Virus record (IMG/VR): IMGVR_UViG_3300046000_006392 | Coordinates: 1 to 41,715 of that record | Source: a virus | Reading direction: 5' to 3' (one strand) | Length of the DNA stretch: 41,715 nucleotides | Shown here: in pieces, positions 32,339-40,139 of the stretch | Layout of the letters: each line of letters starts with the position of its first letter | Numbering within the stretch: the first letter of the stretch is position 1 | Program-made: the position numbers and the translations under genes | Notes under the pieces: generated by a model | The model's database searches: none | The model's input: the letters and a program-made list of their open reading frames with translations, nothing else | What the model was told of the DNA's origin: nothing

Positions 32339-32417
32339 GATTTGGGGTTACCTTGTTAAGAATTGGGGTCAAGAGTTTTTCTTGCGCTGTAAAACCGGAT
32401 GCTCTACGAGGTTTGCC
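32339..32417. promoter_or_regulatory. Divergent control region between GT4 and Dps-like genes
   Basis: 79 bp between two outward-facing genes. TTGGGGT occurs twice in direct orientation (32342-32348 and 32363-32369), exactly 21 bp apart, about two helical turns, as expected of a paired operator. A TTGACC on the minus strand (32367-32372) could be a -35 for the GT4 gene but no good -10 follows. For the Dps-like gene, GAGG at 32408-32411 is a Shine-Dalgarno 6 bases before the ATG, and AAACC (32392-32396) can pair with GGTTT (32410-32414) to mask it partly. Confidence 0.35.
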
Positions 32418-32816
32418 ATGAAAGCCATCGCCACCCTCCTTCGCGCCCTTCAGCTTTACGCGCACAACGCTCACAATATGGCGAGCGGTTGTAACTTCCT
32501 TCAAGACCATGAGTTTTTTGGCGAGCTTTACCCAGCTTACGAAGGCGAGTACGACTCGGTGGTCGAGCGCATGATCGGCATGGATATGGAGGTGGATTTG
32601 CCGGCGCTGAATTGCGACGCTTGCGACATCGTCTCCAAAGCTAAGACCGGCGACTGCTGCACCAACTTCAAAGTGCTCCTTGCGACGGAAAAATCTTTGT
32701 GCGCCGAGATTAAAAAGACGGTCGGCTCCTGCTCGACTGGCACACAAAACCTTTTGCAAGGTATCGCGGACAAATCCGAGATGCGTCAGTACAAATTCAA
32801 ACGCATCACGAAGTAA
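32418..32816 (+). CDS. Dps-like ferritin-family protein
   Basis: 132 aa from the ATG at 32418, which has a GAGG 6 bases upstream; a longer frame reaches 32292 but overlaps the GT4 gene and control region. The first half matches Dps/ferritin-like proteins: YAHNAHNMASGCNFLQDHEF (14-33), FGELYPAYEGEYDSVVERM (34-52), with D46-x3-E50 as ferroxidase ligands and His16/His19 as the partner site. It is shorter than bacterial Dps (about 160 aa), and the C-terminal half is Cys-rich (Cys66, 69, 80, 81, 95, 105). It may store iron, quench peroxide or coat phage DNA during infection. It is an accessory gene between late and early regions and its stop touches the convergent helicase stop. Confidence 0.75.
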   Translation: MKAIATLLRALQLYAHNAHNMASGCNFLQDHEFFGELYPAYEGEYDSVVERMIGMDMEVDLPALNCDACDIVSKAKTGDCCTNFKVLLATEKSLCAEIKKTVGSCSTGTQNLLQGIADKSEMRQYKFKRITK

Positions 32817-34136
32817 TCAGGCGATTAACTTTCGGTAGTTAGACATGACGCGGGTCATCTCGTGTTGGGCATCGCCCTTCTCGCGCAAAGTTTCAATGAT
32901 CGCCTCGTCGATAGTGTTAGGCGAAACCAGCCGGTAAATCTGAGGCTGCTTGTCTTGCCCCTTGCGCGCCACGCGGGCGTTAAATTGATCGTAGAGTTCG
33001 CGACTCCACGTCGGAGAATACCAGACCACGGTGCGGCCGCCGGCTTGCATGTTTAGCCCGTGCCCGATGGATCGAGGATCGGCGACAAGGATTGGGATCG
33101 TGCCGCTGTTCCAAGCCTTCTCGATATCGCCTTTGAACTTGGCCACGTCGACGGCGCCGAGGCTTGAGAGCTCGCGACAAATGCGCTCGCGCTCGTGGAC
33201 GTAGTTGCACGCGACAAGCACGGGCTCGCCGATGCCGGTCACAAGTTTTTCCAACGCCTTAATCTTGGCGTCGTGTAACTCTTCAATGATGCGCTCGTCG
33301 TTGTAAACCGTGCCGCCGCAAATCTGGTGGAGTTTTCCAACCAAGGTGGCCGCGTTGCGTGCAACCACTTCGCCCTCTTTGGTCGCGATGAGAAACTGCT
33401 TTTCCAGTTCTTCGTACGCGGCGCGAACCGTGTCGGGCAATGGCACGTCGATGTCCTGTAACAGCGTGTCGGGGATGTCGAGGTAGTCGCTGCTGCGGAG
33501 CGTGACGGTCATGTCTTGAATCTTGGCGTAGACCTTACCCTCCGAGCCGGCCTTGGGCTCCCAGTTGTAACGCATGTAGTCGGTCGGGTAAAAATATCCG
33601 TCGCGAAAACTGGAGAACGCGGTGCCCAGCCGTTTGCCATCATCCAGCAACCGAATCTGGGCAAAGATTTCCAACAGTGAGTTGGGCCGTGGTGTGCCGG
33701 TCAGACCCCAGCGGCGCTGATGTTTGAGTAGCGGGCGCAGAGCTTTGATCCGTTTGCTCGTGGGGTTCTTGGCCTTGGTGATCTCATCGAAGACCACGAC
33801 GTCACAGAACTTGAGGTCTTCTAGCTGGCTCAACCGTTCGTAGTTGATGAGGTAGACGTGAGCTTTGCCCGAGGGTTTCTGACCCTTGAGAATCTCGGTC
33901 TTCATCCACTTAAACGCGTCCCATTTCTGAATCTCGTTTGGCCATGTAACGCGGGCCACGCGCAGCGGGGCGATAACCAGCGCGGCACGAATGGCGCCGT
34001 CTTTGAACAGCTCGTTGAGCGCAGATAGGGTCGAAGCTGTCTTGCCAAGGCCGAGCCCTACGTTGGCGTACGCTCGCTCGTTGTTGAGCAAGTGATCGCG
34101 CATCACCAACTGGTAGGGTTCGGGGTTGAATTTCAT
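32817..34136 (-). CDS. SNF2/DEAD-type superfamily 2 helicase
   Basis: 439 aa. Walker A is GLGLGKT (27-33) and motif II is DEIT (117-120) within VVVFDEITKAKN. GLTGTP (144-149) is motif III, and QFNARVARKGQ near the C-terminus is motif VI. This is the compact SNF2-like helicase often encoded beside a VRR-NUC gene and family A polymerase in phages, where it is thought to remodel or unwind replication or recombination intermediates. No extra domain is visible. It overlaps the VRR-NUC gene by four bases and its stop (32817-32819) directly abuts the Dps stop. Confidence 0.9.
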   Translation of the reverse strand: MKFNPEPYQLVMRDHLLNNERAYANVGLGLGKTASTLSALNELFKDGAIRAALVIAPLRVARVTWPNEIQKWDAFKWMKTEILKGQKPSGKAHVYLINYERLSQLEDLKFCDVVVFDEITKAKNPTSKRIKALRPLLKHQRRWGLTGTPRPNSLLEIFAQIRLLDDGKRLGTAFSSFRDGYFYPTDYMRYNWEPKAGSEGKVYAKIQDMTVTLRSSDYLDIPDTLLQDIDVPLPDTVRAAYEELEKQFLIATKEGEVVARNAATLVGKLHQICGGTVYNDERIIEELHDAKIKALEKLVTGIGEPVLVACNYVHERERICRELSSLGAVDVAKFKGDIEKAWNSGTIPILVADPRSIGHGLNMQAGGRTVVWYSPTWSRELYDQFNARVARKGQDKQPQIYRLVSPNTIDEAIIETLREKGDAQHEMTRVMSNYRKLIA

Positions 34137-34414
34137 GCGTTGGCTGCGAAGTGCAGAATCAGGATGCGAGCGTCGTCGAAGTTGTCAGCCCAAACCACCC
34201 GACAACCGGCTTCACGGATGCGACCCATCTCGTGAAGCTGGAGTGGAGTGGGCTTCTTCCCCTTCTGTTTTAGTTCGAGGAACATCGCCTTGCCGTTGCA
34301 CAGTATGATGCGGTCTGGCACTCCCCGATTAGCGGGAGAGACAAACTTGTACGTCGCGATCTGCTGACTGCGGCAGAGCGCGACGATCTTACGTTCTAGT
34401 TCCGATTCCAGCAT
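34133..34414 (-). CDS. VRR-NUC nuclease
   Basis: 93 aa from the ATG at 34414; the open frame runs further but would cover the next gene's end. The PD-(D/E)xK core is visible: GVPDRIIL (31-38, D34), FLELKQKG (45-52, E47 and K49) and Q59 in PTPLQLHEM. The length is normal for stand-alone phage VRR-NUC enzymes, which cut branched DNA such as Holliday junctions. Encoded directly before the SNF2 helicase, with a four-base overlap, it probably acts with it in recombination or replication. A weak GGAAAG precedes the start. Confidence 0.88.
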   Translation of the reverse strand: MLESELERKIVALCRSQQIATYKFVSPANRGVPDRIILCNGKAMFLELKQKGKKPTPLQLHEMGRIREAGCRVVWADNFDDARILILHFAANA

Positions 34415-34457
34415 CAGAGTATTACTTTCCCGTTTTCCGTAAACTGGAAATGCGGTG

Positions 34458-34655
34458 TCATTTGCAGGACTCCTTCCACTTAAATACAGGGTAGCCGTTT
34501 TCGTTGGTACTCCATACAGCGTGACCTTTTTTAACGGCTTCCCGCTCAAATTTTTCACCAAACTGCGAAGTACCAAAAGCAGCTCCAAATACAAAACCGA
34601 TTATTGCGAATACGAAAGAAAATATGATATAAGGAAAGATAGAATTGTTGTTCAT
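34458..34655 (-). CDS. Small membrane protein
   Basis: 65 aa with one hydrophobic segment (about 7-29) and then FEREAVKKGHAVWSTNENGYPVFKWKESC. The motif EREAV..GHA.W....G...F.W is common to many small phage proteins of unknown role. The N-terminus is short and uncharged, so it is probably anchored with the C-terminus in the cytoplasm. It overlaps the upstream gene by four bases; 43 bases separate it from the VRR-NUC start. Confidence 0.75.
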   Translation of the reverse strand: MNNNSIFPYIIFSFVFAIIGFVFGAAFGTSQFGEKFEREAVKKGHAVWSTNENGYPVFKWKESCK

Positions 34656-34918
34656 TTGCTGCCCTCCGTCTCAGAAGCTGGCGCCGCCTCGGGCGTGGGC
34701 ACGGGAGCGAAGTCCGAGTTAGGGTTAGGGATCGCCTCGAAGTGCGATGGCGGGTTGGCGGGATCGAAGACCATCACGCCGGCCGGCAACTTTTGAAGCG
34801 TGTACCGCTTGGAGAATATCTTGAGGGCTTTTTTCTGAGCCTCCTCGATGTTCTCGGCGTGGACGGTGGTCGCTCCAACGATGTTGGCGGCGACAAAGAA
34901 TTTCTGATTCTTGCTCAT
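34652..34918 (-). CDS. Hypothetical small protein
   Basis: 88 aa. The first 50 residues look like a small alpha/beta domain (KFFVAANIVGATTVHAEN, then AQKKALKIF), followed by a Pro/Ala/Glu-rich tail of about 35 residues. The ATG follows an A-rich leader (AACCATAAACCAAAACCTAAT) with no Shine-Dalgarno. It overlaps both neighbours by four bases, within the replication operon. No function can be assigned. Confidence 0.65.
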   Translation of the reverse strand: MSKNQKFFVAANIVGATTVHAENIEEAQKKALKIFSKRYTLQKLPAGVMVFDPANPPSHFEAIPNPNSDFAPVPTPEAAPASETEGSK

Positions 34919-35193
34919 ATTAGGTTTTGGTTTATGGTTTTTTGGATGCGGGAAAATTGGCGGGCTCGCTCGATCTTGGCAATGCGGCCAAGCAATCGAT
35001 TGATGATGGTTCGGCGCTGACCTTTCATCACTTCAAGGATGACGAGTCGGCGTAGGTCTTGTTCGGATACGCCAAGCAGGAACATCTCGTTGAGTTGATT
35101 CCAGCCTGATAAATGCGGCATGAGCCGCTTGGCGTCGTTGTCGGTGATCTCAACCGGCAAGTCGAAGATTTGGTACTTGGTGGCGATTTTCAT
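34915..35193 (-). CDS. Hypothetical protein following DNA polymerase
   Basis: 92 aa from the ATG at 35193 (ATGA overlap with the polymerase stop). The longer frame to 35352 lies inside the polymerase gene. It has an all-helical, charged composition: NQLNEMFLLGVSEQDLRRLV (about 32-51) and a basic C-terminal half (GQRRTIINRLLGRIAKIER). I associate this 'RTIINRLLGRI' type of end with small phage replication-operon proteins; no activity is known. Confidence 0.65.
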   Translation of the reverse strand: MKIATKYQIFDLPVEITDNDAKRLMPHLSGWNQLNEMFLLGVSEQDLRRLVILEVMKGQRRTIINRLLGRIAKIERARQFSRIQKTINQNLI

Positions 35194-37175
35194 TTTGAGT
35201 AGTAGGGCATGATCTTGGACTCGACCTTGAGCGGTAAACCCTGCGCCCATGCGGGCAGCGTGGCCAACGCGGCAGAGAACTGATCGGCCGTCTGACCTTT
35301 CAAGCGCAGCGCCAGACCTTGGTCGTGGATGAGCGCGAACGGTAGCATCCACAGACTCTCAGCCTTGCGCGCGCCATGAGACATGACATCGGCGGCGATG
35401 GCTTGGCAGACGTTCTCGAACGCTTTTGCGCCGTAGAGTTTGATGCGGCCCCATCGAGTGCTGCTCGGGATTTGCCCCCAATAGGTTATCTGTTGGCCGA
35501 ACTGGTCGTCGGCGACGATCTCGGGCAATGGGTACGCCAGCCGGCGACCCGAGGGTAGCGTGATAAAGAGGTAAAGCATGCCGGCCGTGCGCTCGCAATG
35601 AACACGCAACCGACCGAGCTCGGCGGGCGGGTTCTGCGGGCGTTGAATCGCAGCGACGATGGCGTCGTCGAGAGTGCGCCAGCACTTGGCCATGCGGCTA
35701 TGCTTTACGCGAAACGCCACCTTGGCCCGCTCGGATATTTCAAGCGAAATGTCGATGCCATACATGTCGCGGCACGAGGTCATAAACTTCTCGGCGCCCA
35801 TGCCGTAGCCGAGCCCAAGGATCGCGCGCTTACCTACCTCACGCTGGTCGCTGGTGACCTTGTCGACAGGTATGCTGTAGATGTAGGCGGCCATGGTGCG
35901 GTAACGGTCAACTCCACGACGGTATTCTTCCAGAGCCTCGACTTCGCCCGATACCCAGCACGCGATGCGGGCTTCGATAGCGTTGTAATCACCATCGAGA
36001 ATCTCGCAGTTAGGGTCGCCCACAAAGTGGCGCACGCACGAGGCCAGCACTTCAATGGGATCGCCATAGACGGCGTCGATGCCGGCGGCGGTGCCGCCCT
36101 TGGCGATGTAGGCAAAGGCCGCGTGAGTGATCGGGCGCATGGCCGGCGTGGCCTTCTTGGCGTTTTGAATCTGAGGGCCGCCAGCTGACCAACGGCCGGT
36201 GCCGGCGCCGTAAAACTTGAGCACGCCGTGTAACCGGTTATCAGGACAAGCCCACGCCAGCATGGTCGTGATCTTCTTCGTGGCCGCATAGGACACCTTG
36301 GAATAGAGGTCGAGAATCTTGGCGGCGCGCTCGCGGTTGGCCTTGTCGGCAATGTCTTTGGTCAGGTTGGGATTCTCCAACGTGTCGGCTTGCATGTTGT
36401 CGATGTCGACCCCGAGGCCGCGCACCATTTCCAAGACCTTTGCCCGTTGCGTGGGGTTGAGTCCGGTGATCTCGCGGAACTCGGTGACGATGCCTGACTG
36501 AACCTCGGTGAGAATCGATTGAGCGTTCTTCAAGGCCGGCACGTTTACGGGGATGCCCATGTGGTTCATCCGCATCGTAAATTGGTAGGTCGCTAAGTTC
36601 TCGTCGACCAGAGAAAATCGGTGTTTCAGTTTGGCGTGAATCTCGCGCTCGGCGCGTACGTCTTGCCGGCAATACTCGCAGAACTCGGCCCACTCTGCAC
36701 GGTGGTCGCGAGGCTCGTTGAACTGGCCATCCTCTTCGCGAGGCTGGGAGAAAAACTTAATGAGGGCTTTGCCGCGTGGGCTCTTCTTCGATTTGATATT
36801 GAGAGCTTCACCACAATTTTCGAGCGACTCAGGCAAACCGGCCATGCGGGCCATGGCTTGCGTGCATCGCCACTGATCAAGCCCGATATGCGTAAACATG
36901 TTTGTACCTGCACAGACCGGTTGCTCGAAACCGGTGTTGTGGGCGTGTACGCGTTTGGCGTTTTTGAGCATGTCCTCGGCACCTGCGTCCGATGGTATGC
37001 CGGCGTCATGGAACTTCGGATTAACCCAAAGGTAGACCGGCGACGCGGGGTCTGACGAACCGACGGCGCCCATGAATATCTCGGTGCTCGGGTCGCAGCC
37101 GTAGCGGTCAGCGCCTACGACGGTAAGGTCGATGCGGCTACGCGTCTCAATGTCAAAGTGTACGTCTTCGATCAT
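35190..37175 (-). CDS. Family A DNA polymerase with 3'-5' exonuclease
   Basis: 661 aa. The exonuclease is DEDDy type: HFDIE (6-10), N80 in AHNTGF, and YCRQD (Y168, D172). Polymerase motif A is ILDGDYNAIEAR (392-403, catalytic D396), motif B is REVGK then GLGYGMG (R445, K449, Y457, G458), and motif C is IHDQG (616-620, catalytic D618). The usual acidic neighbour after the Asp (HDE) is Gln here. Length and layout match phage replicative PolA enzymes lacking the 5' nuclease. It overlaps genes on both sides (ATGA) and heads a group with nuclease and helicase genes. The identification is secure. Confidence 0.95.
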   Translation of the reverse strand: MIEDVHFDIETRSRIDLTVVGADRYGCDPSTEIFMGAVGSSDPASPVYLWVNPKFHDAGIPSDAGAEDMLKNAKRVHAHNTGFEQPVCAGTNMFTHIGLDQWRCTQAMARMAGLPESLENCGEALNIKSKKSPRGKALIKFFSQPREEDGQFNEPRDHRAEWAEFCEYCRQDVRAEREIHAKLKHRFSLVDENLATYQFTMRMNHMGIPVNVPALKNAQSILTEVQSGIVTEFREITGLNPTQRAKVLEMVRGLGVDIDNMQADTLENPNLTKDIADKANRERAAKILDLYSKVSYAATKKITTMLAWACPDNRLHGVLKFYGAGTGRWSAGGPQIQNAKKATPAMRPITHAAFAYIAKGGTAAGIDAVYGDPIEVLASCVRHFVGDPNCEILDGDYNAIEARIACWVSGEVEALEEYRRGVDRYRTMAAYIYSIPVDKVTSDQREVGKRAILGLGYGMGAEKFMTSCRDMYGIDISLEISERAKVAFRVKHSRMAKCWRTLDDAIVAAIQRPQNPPAELGRLRVHCERTAGMLYLFITLPSGRRLAYPLPEIVADDQFGQQITYWGQIPSSTRWGRIKLYGAKAFENVCQAIAADVMSHGARKAESLWMLPFALIHDQGLALRLKGQTADQFSAALATLPAWAQGLPLKVESKIMPYYSK

Positions 37176-37351
37176 GCGAGGAAGATGCCGAGCTTAATCA
37201 AAAACACCGCGAGGATGATGTAAAAAGACCATATCCCCGTAAGAGCGCCGGCATGATTGTAATCTCGTTTAGCGCGATACTCGGTAATGACGGACGCGAC
37301 AAACAACCCGAGGGCAAAAGCAACGAGGGTTGAGAGGATAGAGTTGGCCAT
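37172..37351 (-). CDS. Small membrane protein
   Basis: 59 aa from the ATG at 37351. An alternative TTG at 37402, overlapping the upstream stop, would add 17 residues. Two hydrophobic stretches (about 4-22 and 38-58) are separated by a short charged loop (ITEYRAKRDYNHAG), so both ends probably face the cytoplasm. The stop overlaps the polymerase start. Function unknown; small two-pass proteins beside replication genes may attach replication to the membrane or block superinfection. Confidence 0.65.
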   Translation of the reverse strand: MANSILSTLVAFALGLFVASVITEYRAKRDYNHAGALTGIWSFYIILAVFLIKLGIFLA

Positions 37352-37398
37352 AAAAATAGTTGAGCCACCACTACGCAGGTTGCTCAGTCGCGCCTTAA

Positions 37399-37584
37399 TC
37401 AATCAACAGTTTCGACAGTTTCTGGTTTCTGCATCGAAGCCCACAACTGGTCACCGGACAGGTCGAGCAAGTCGAGCAAGCGGGAAACAGGCATGTGTTC
37501 TTTGATCTGAGCGGCCAGCACTGGATCGGAGTCCAACAGCAGAGCGATTTCAGCCGCTTGCTGCATGACGTGTGGGCGGTCCAT
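37399..37584 (-). CDS. Hypothetical small protein
   Basis: 61 aa from the ATG at 37584, one base after the stop of the ssDNA-binding gene. It is helical, with AAEIALLLDSDPVLAAQIKEHM and LLDLLDLSGDQLW, leucine-rich and acidic towards the end. No motif is recognised. The tight spacing with the genes around it supports a real gene in the replication operon. Confidence 0.6.
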   Translation of the reverse strand: MDRPHVMQQAAEIALLLDSDPVLAAQIKEHMPVSRLLDLLDLSGDQLWASMQKPETVETVD

Positions 37585-37585
37585 G

Positions 37586-38128
37586 TTAGATGGCGCCCTC
37601 ATCTTCATCGGGCAGAGCTTCAAACTCCTTACTCACGTCGACCGTGCCTTCGCCGAACGGAGCGCCGTCCTTGACGAATTGCACAGCGCGGAGCTGGGCG
37701 TTGATGCGTTTGCCAAACTTGTTGTCCTGAGCCCAGAGGCGCACGGTCGCATTGACGTAGCAACCGGCGTACGGTTTGCCATCGTCTTCGACGAGCGGGC
37801 TCATGTCGCGGTTCACCACTTGAGGGCGGCGGTCGCAACGGGCCGAGATAAACATCACGTCTTCGCCGTAGCCATCGAGCTCTTTCTCAGCGCCGTCGCG
37901 GAGGCAAATCTTCGGTGGGGTCTTGCCTTTGAAATCGTCGCGGACGATCTGGGCAATCATGTCCTTGATCGCTTTGATCGAGGAGGCGTTGGTCTTTTTA
38001 TCGAGGATGAAGGTCGCGCTGAACGCCTCTTTGCTGTTCTCTTCTGGGCCCTTTTTAGGACGGAAGAGAGCGGGGAAGGACAGGCGAGCGTTGACTAGCT
38101 TTACGTTGGTTTTTTGTTCGTTAGACAT
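37586..38128 (-). CDS. DUF2815-type single-stranded-DNA-binding protein
   Basis: 180 aa. Opening KLVNARLSFPALFRPKK (about 10-26), then FSATFILDKKTN (about 37-48), GYGEDVMFISARCDRRP (about 86-102), PYAGCYVNATVRLWAQDN (about 119-136) and an acidic C-terminus (EFEALPDEDEGAI). This is the layout of DUF2815, an OB-fold family equivalent to T7 gp2.5 single-stranded-DNA-binding proteins, with an acidic tail for partner contacts. Placed between DUF2800 and the polymerase, it belongs to the common DUF2800-DUF2815-PolA module. Confidence 0.9.
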   Translation of the reverse strand: MSNEQKTNVKLVNARLSFPALFRPKKGPEENSKEAFSATFILDKKTNASSIKAIKDMIAQIVRDDFKGKTPPKICLRDGAEKELDGYGEDVMFISARCDRRPQVVNRDMSPLVEDDGKPYAGCYVNATVRLWAQDNKFGKRINAQLRAVQFVKDGAPFGEGTVDVSKEFEALPDEDEGAI

Positions 38129-38148
38129 ATCAGTGTTTCAGGTTGTGC

Positions 38149-39309
38149 TCAAATGACATCGAGGTTTTCGAGTCCTTGAGCGGTGCTATAATCGAGGGCT
38201 GGCCGCTTATCGTCTTCGGAGACGAGAGTTGGTTTGCCTTCGGGCTTAGTAATCAGGGACTGCAAACGCGTTTTGAAGCGCGCCGACAGTTCGATCCCCT
38301 TGAGAGCTTCTTCCGCCTGTTTGGGCGAAATGAGGTCGGCTCTCGGCCTCGTGGTATCGATACCAAGGTGGTTGCTTAACAAGGTCTGGGCCGCTTCGGC
38401 GTCTTTCCAGACGCGATTCGATTTACCAGTAACCAGTTTATAGCCCATGGGGGTTGCGCCCGCCATGAGGTCGCCGACCTCTTGGTCTTCGACTGCTTCA
38501 AGCCAATCCTTCAACAGCTTCTTGGCGGCTAGTACCTTCACGCGTTGTTCACGAGTGAGGGACTTGACGTCAGGCATCTGTATGGGGCGGGCTTCCTCGG
38601 GCAATGCTACCAAACCCTCGTTGCCGTAAGCGGTGCAAATACCCTTGGCTGGGCAAAATTTGCACGCCTTGTCAGACGGGCCGAAAGTGCCATTGCCTGA
38701 TAGGGCAATAGCAGCTTTGCAGCCCAGTTCGGCGGCAAAGGAACGCAACTCTCCGCGAGTGAGTGACCATGTACGGACAGGCTCGGAATCGTTACGATCT
38801 CTGGGTTGGTAGATTGTCAGGTGGACTGGAAGGTCGTCTGGGAAATCCAGCGCGGCCTCCCAAAGTTGGATGAGCGACTCGGCATAGATTGCCAGTTGCT
38901 CGTTCTCGTAGGCATAGACCGACACGCCCACGCCGTACTTGAGGTCATCGATGAAGATGGCGTCGGGCCGGCGAATGGATGCGTCGACCAGCCCGTTGCG
39001 GTCGGGCAAGTAAAACAGGGGAACCTTTTGCTCCACGAGCAACGTCGAGCCCATCGTGTAGTGGGACATGACGTGCTTAACGTAGCCGTTGACGTGCTGG
39101 ATCATAATCTCAGGCACGTCAGCGGGCACGGGTTGCTCGGTTAGCATGCGATTGGCCACGTCGTGCGCGAGCGTACCCTCGTCAGCATAGACCGACGAGT
39201 CCTCGCCCAGCTGATCCGCGTTATCGAGGATGTACTGAGGCGAAGCGGTGCAACGCGACCACCGATGGGCGGCCGACGGTCCAACGTCGATGCGGTTACG
39301 ACGTCCCAT
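38149..39309 (-). CDS. DUF2800 Cas4/RecB-like nuclease
   Basis: 386 aa from the ATG at 39309, overlapping the upstream gene by 14 bases; a longer frame to 39402 covers that gene further. Residues about 10-230 hold the RecB-type nuclease: GPSAAHRWSRC (10-20), EGTLAHD (44-50, H49), IFIDDLKYG (118-126) as the D-x-K core and ENEQLAIYA (135-143, Q138). Four Cys (C20, C216, C219, C225) are placed to hold an iron-sulfur cluster as in Cas4 and AddB. It probably degrades or processes DNA ends during recombination. The family name DUF2800 is clear from the layout; activity is inferred. Confidence 0.88.
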   Translation of the reverse strand: MGRRNRIDVGPSAAHRWSRCTASPQYILDNADQLGEDSSVYADEGTLAHDVANRMLTEQPVPADVPEIMIQHVNGYVKHVMSHYTMGSTLLVEQKVPLFYLPDRNGLVDASIRRPDAIFIDDLKYGVGVSVYAYENEQLAIYAESLIQLWEAALDFPDDLPVHLTIYQPRDRNDSEPVRTWSLTRGELRSFAAELGCKAAIALSGNGTFGPSDKACKFCPAKGICTAYGNEGLVALPEEARPIQMPDVKSLTREQRVKVLAAKKLLKDWLEAVEDQEVGDLMAGATPMGYKLVTGKSNRVWKDAEAAQTLLSNHLGIDTTRPRADLISPKQAEEALKGIELSARFKTRLQSLITKPEGKPTLVSEDDKRPALDYSTAQGLENLDVI

Positions 39310-39802
39310 GGGTGAGCTTGGTAAGGAGTTCGTGAATCTCGGCGTACTGCTCTTCCGTCGCTTCGGAAATGCGGCGAAGGCCGAACTTCTTGTTGATCGC
39401 AATCACGCCCGAGAGCTTGTCGTTGTCGAGAGCGACTTGGGCCAGCTCGCGAATGTCTTGGAGTGTGATCTTCACAGACTCGTGCATGGCACCGGTGACG
39501 GGCTCGGGCTCGACGGCAATGGCCACCTCGGGCTCGGCGGCTGGCTCCAGTGAGTGCTTAGCAATGAGCTCGTCAGCGGCTTGGTGAGCTTCTTGAAACG
39601 TGGTAGGCAGTGCGGCGGCTTTCTTGCGCGACTTTTTCGGCGTCTCGGGCTCAACGGCTGGCGCCGGCGTGGGCTCGGGATTTGCAAGAACTTCGGGGGT
39701 ATTGGCCCCTGCCAGTACTGGCGCAGCGTTGAGCGTGGTGATGGTCTGGGTCAGGTTCTCAACTGCGACCGTGAGTTTATTGATACTATCTTCTAGGGAC
39801 AT
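39296..39802 (-). CDS. Hypothetical replication-operon protein with Pro/Ala linker
   Basis: 168 aa. A helical N-terminus (INKLTVAVENLTQTI) is followed by a Pro/Ala/Glu-rich linker (about 30-105) and a compact C-terminal domain: VKITLQDIRELAQVALDNDK (about 110-129), then KFGLRRISEATEEQYAEIHE (about 138-157). The last part resembles a small helical domain common in phage replication operons next to DUF2800 genes; its function is not established. The ATG follows a leader of A/C-rich sequence without a Shine-Dalgarno. Confidence 0.65.
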   Translation of the reverse strand: MSLEDSINKLTVAVENLTQTITTLNAAPVLAGANTPEVLANPEPTPAPAVEPETPKKSRKKAAALPTTFQEAHQAADELIAKHSLEPAAEPEVAIAVEPEPVTGAMHESVKITLQDIRELAQVALDNDKLSGVIAINKKFGLRRISEATEEQYAEIHELLTKLTHGTS

Positions 39803-39827
39803 GTTGTATTTTGTTGGTTGTTATTTC

Positions 39828-40085
39828 TCAGACAGAGTAGGGTGGGGTATCCAAAGCGATGTCGGCTTTGATGACGGCGACCTTGAGGTCAGCGGCGTAC
39901 CAGTCGGCCTCGGTGCTGCGCTCCATGAGGGAAAGGCCGGCGGCGCGGAGGTCGGTGAGGGCCACACGCAGCGCAGCGTTCTGCGATGCGGTGTAGAACT
40001 GTTTCTCGTCGGCTAACTTTAGACGGGCTTCGAGGTCGGCAATCATGGCCGCCTGAACTTCAATGGGTGTCGGGTCGTTGGGCAT
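39828..40085 (-). CDS. Hypothetical coiled-coil small protein
   Basis: 85 aa, predicted helical: ADLEARLKLADEKQFYTASQ (about 16-35) and LRVALTDLRAAGLSLMERST (about 39-58), charged and Ala/Leu-rich, with a short non-helical end. No motif. It lies in the replication operon, 54 bases after the helicase stop. Those 54 bases hold a short AAGC/GCTT hairpin (40120-40132) and an A/T-rich leader, with no clear promoter. Confidence 0.6.
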   Translation of the reverse strand: MPNDPTPIEVQAAMIADLEARLKLADEKQFYTASQNAALRVALTDLRAAGLSLMERSTEADWYAADLKVAVIKADIALDTPPYSV

Positions 40086-40139
40086 GGGTTAAAACAAAAA
40101 CTGTTTCTGTTCGGTCGTCAAGCGGTTTGCTTAATAATT

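Noticed and set aside
32292-32417. Longer N-terminus for the Dps-like gene
   Set aside because: It would overlap the GT4 gene; the ATG at 32418 has a Shine-Dalgarno and begins the family match.
34415-34594. N-terminal extension of the VRR-NUC gene
   Set aside because: Overlaps the small membrane-protein gene in another frame; family match begins at 34414.
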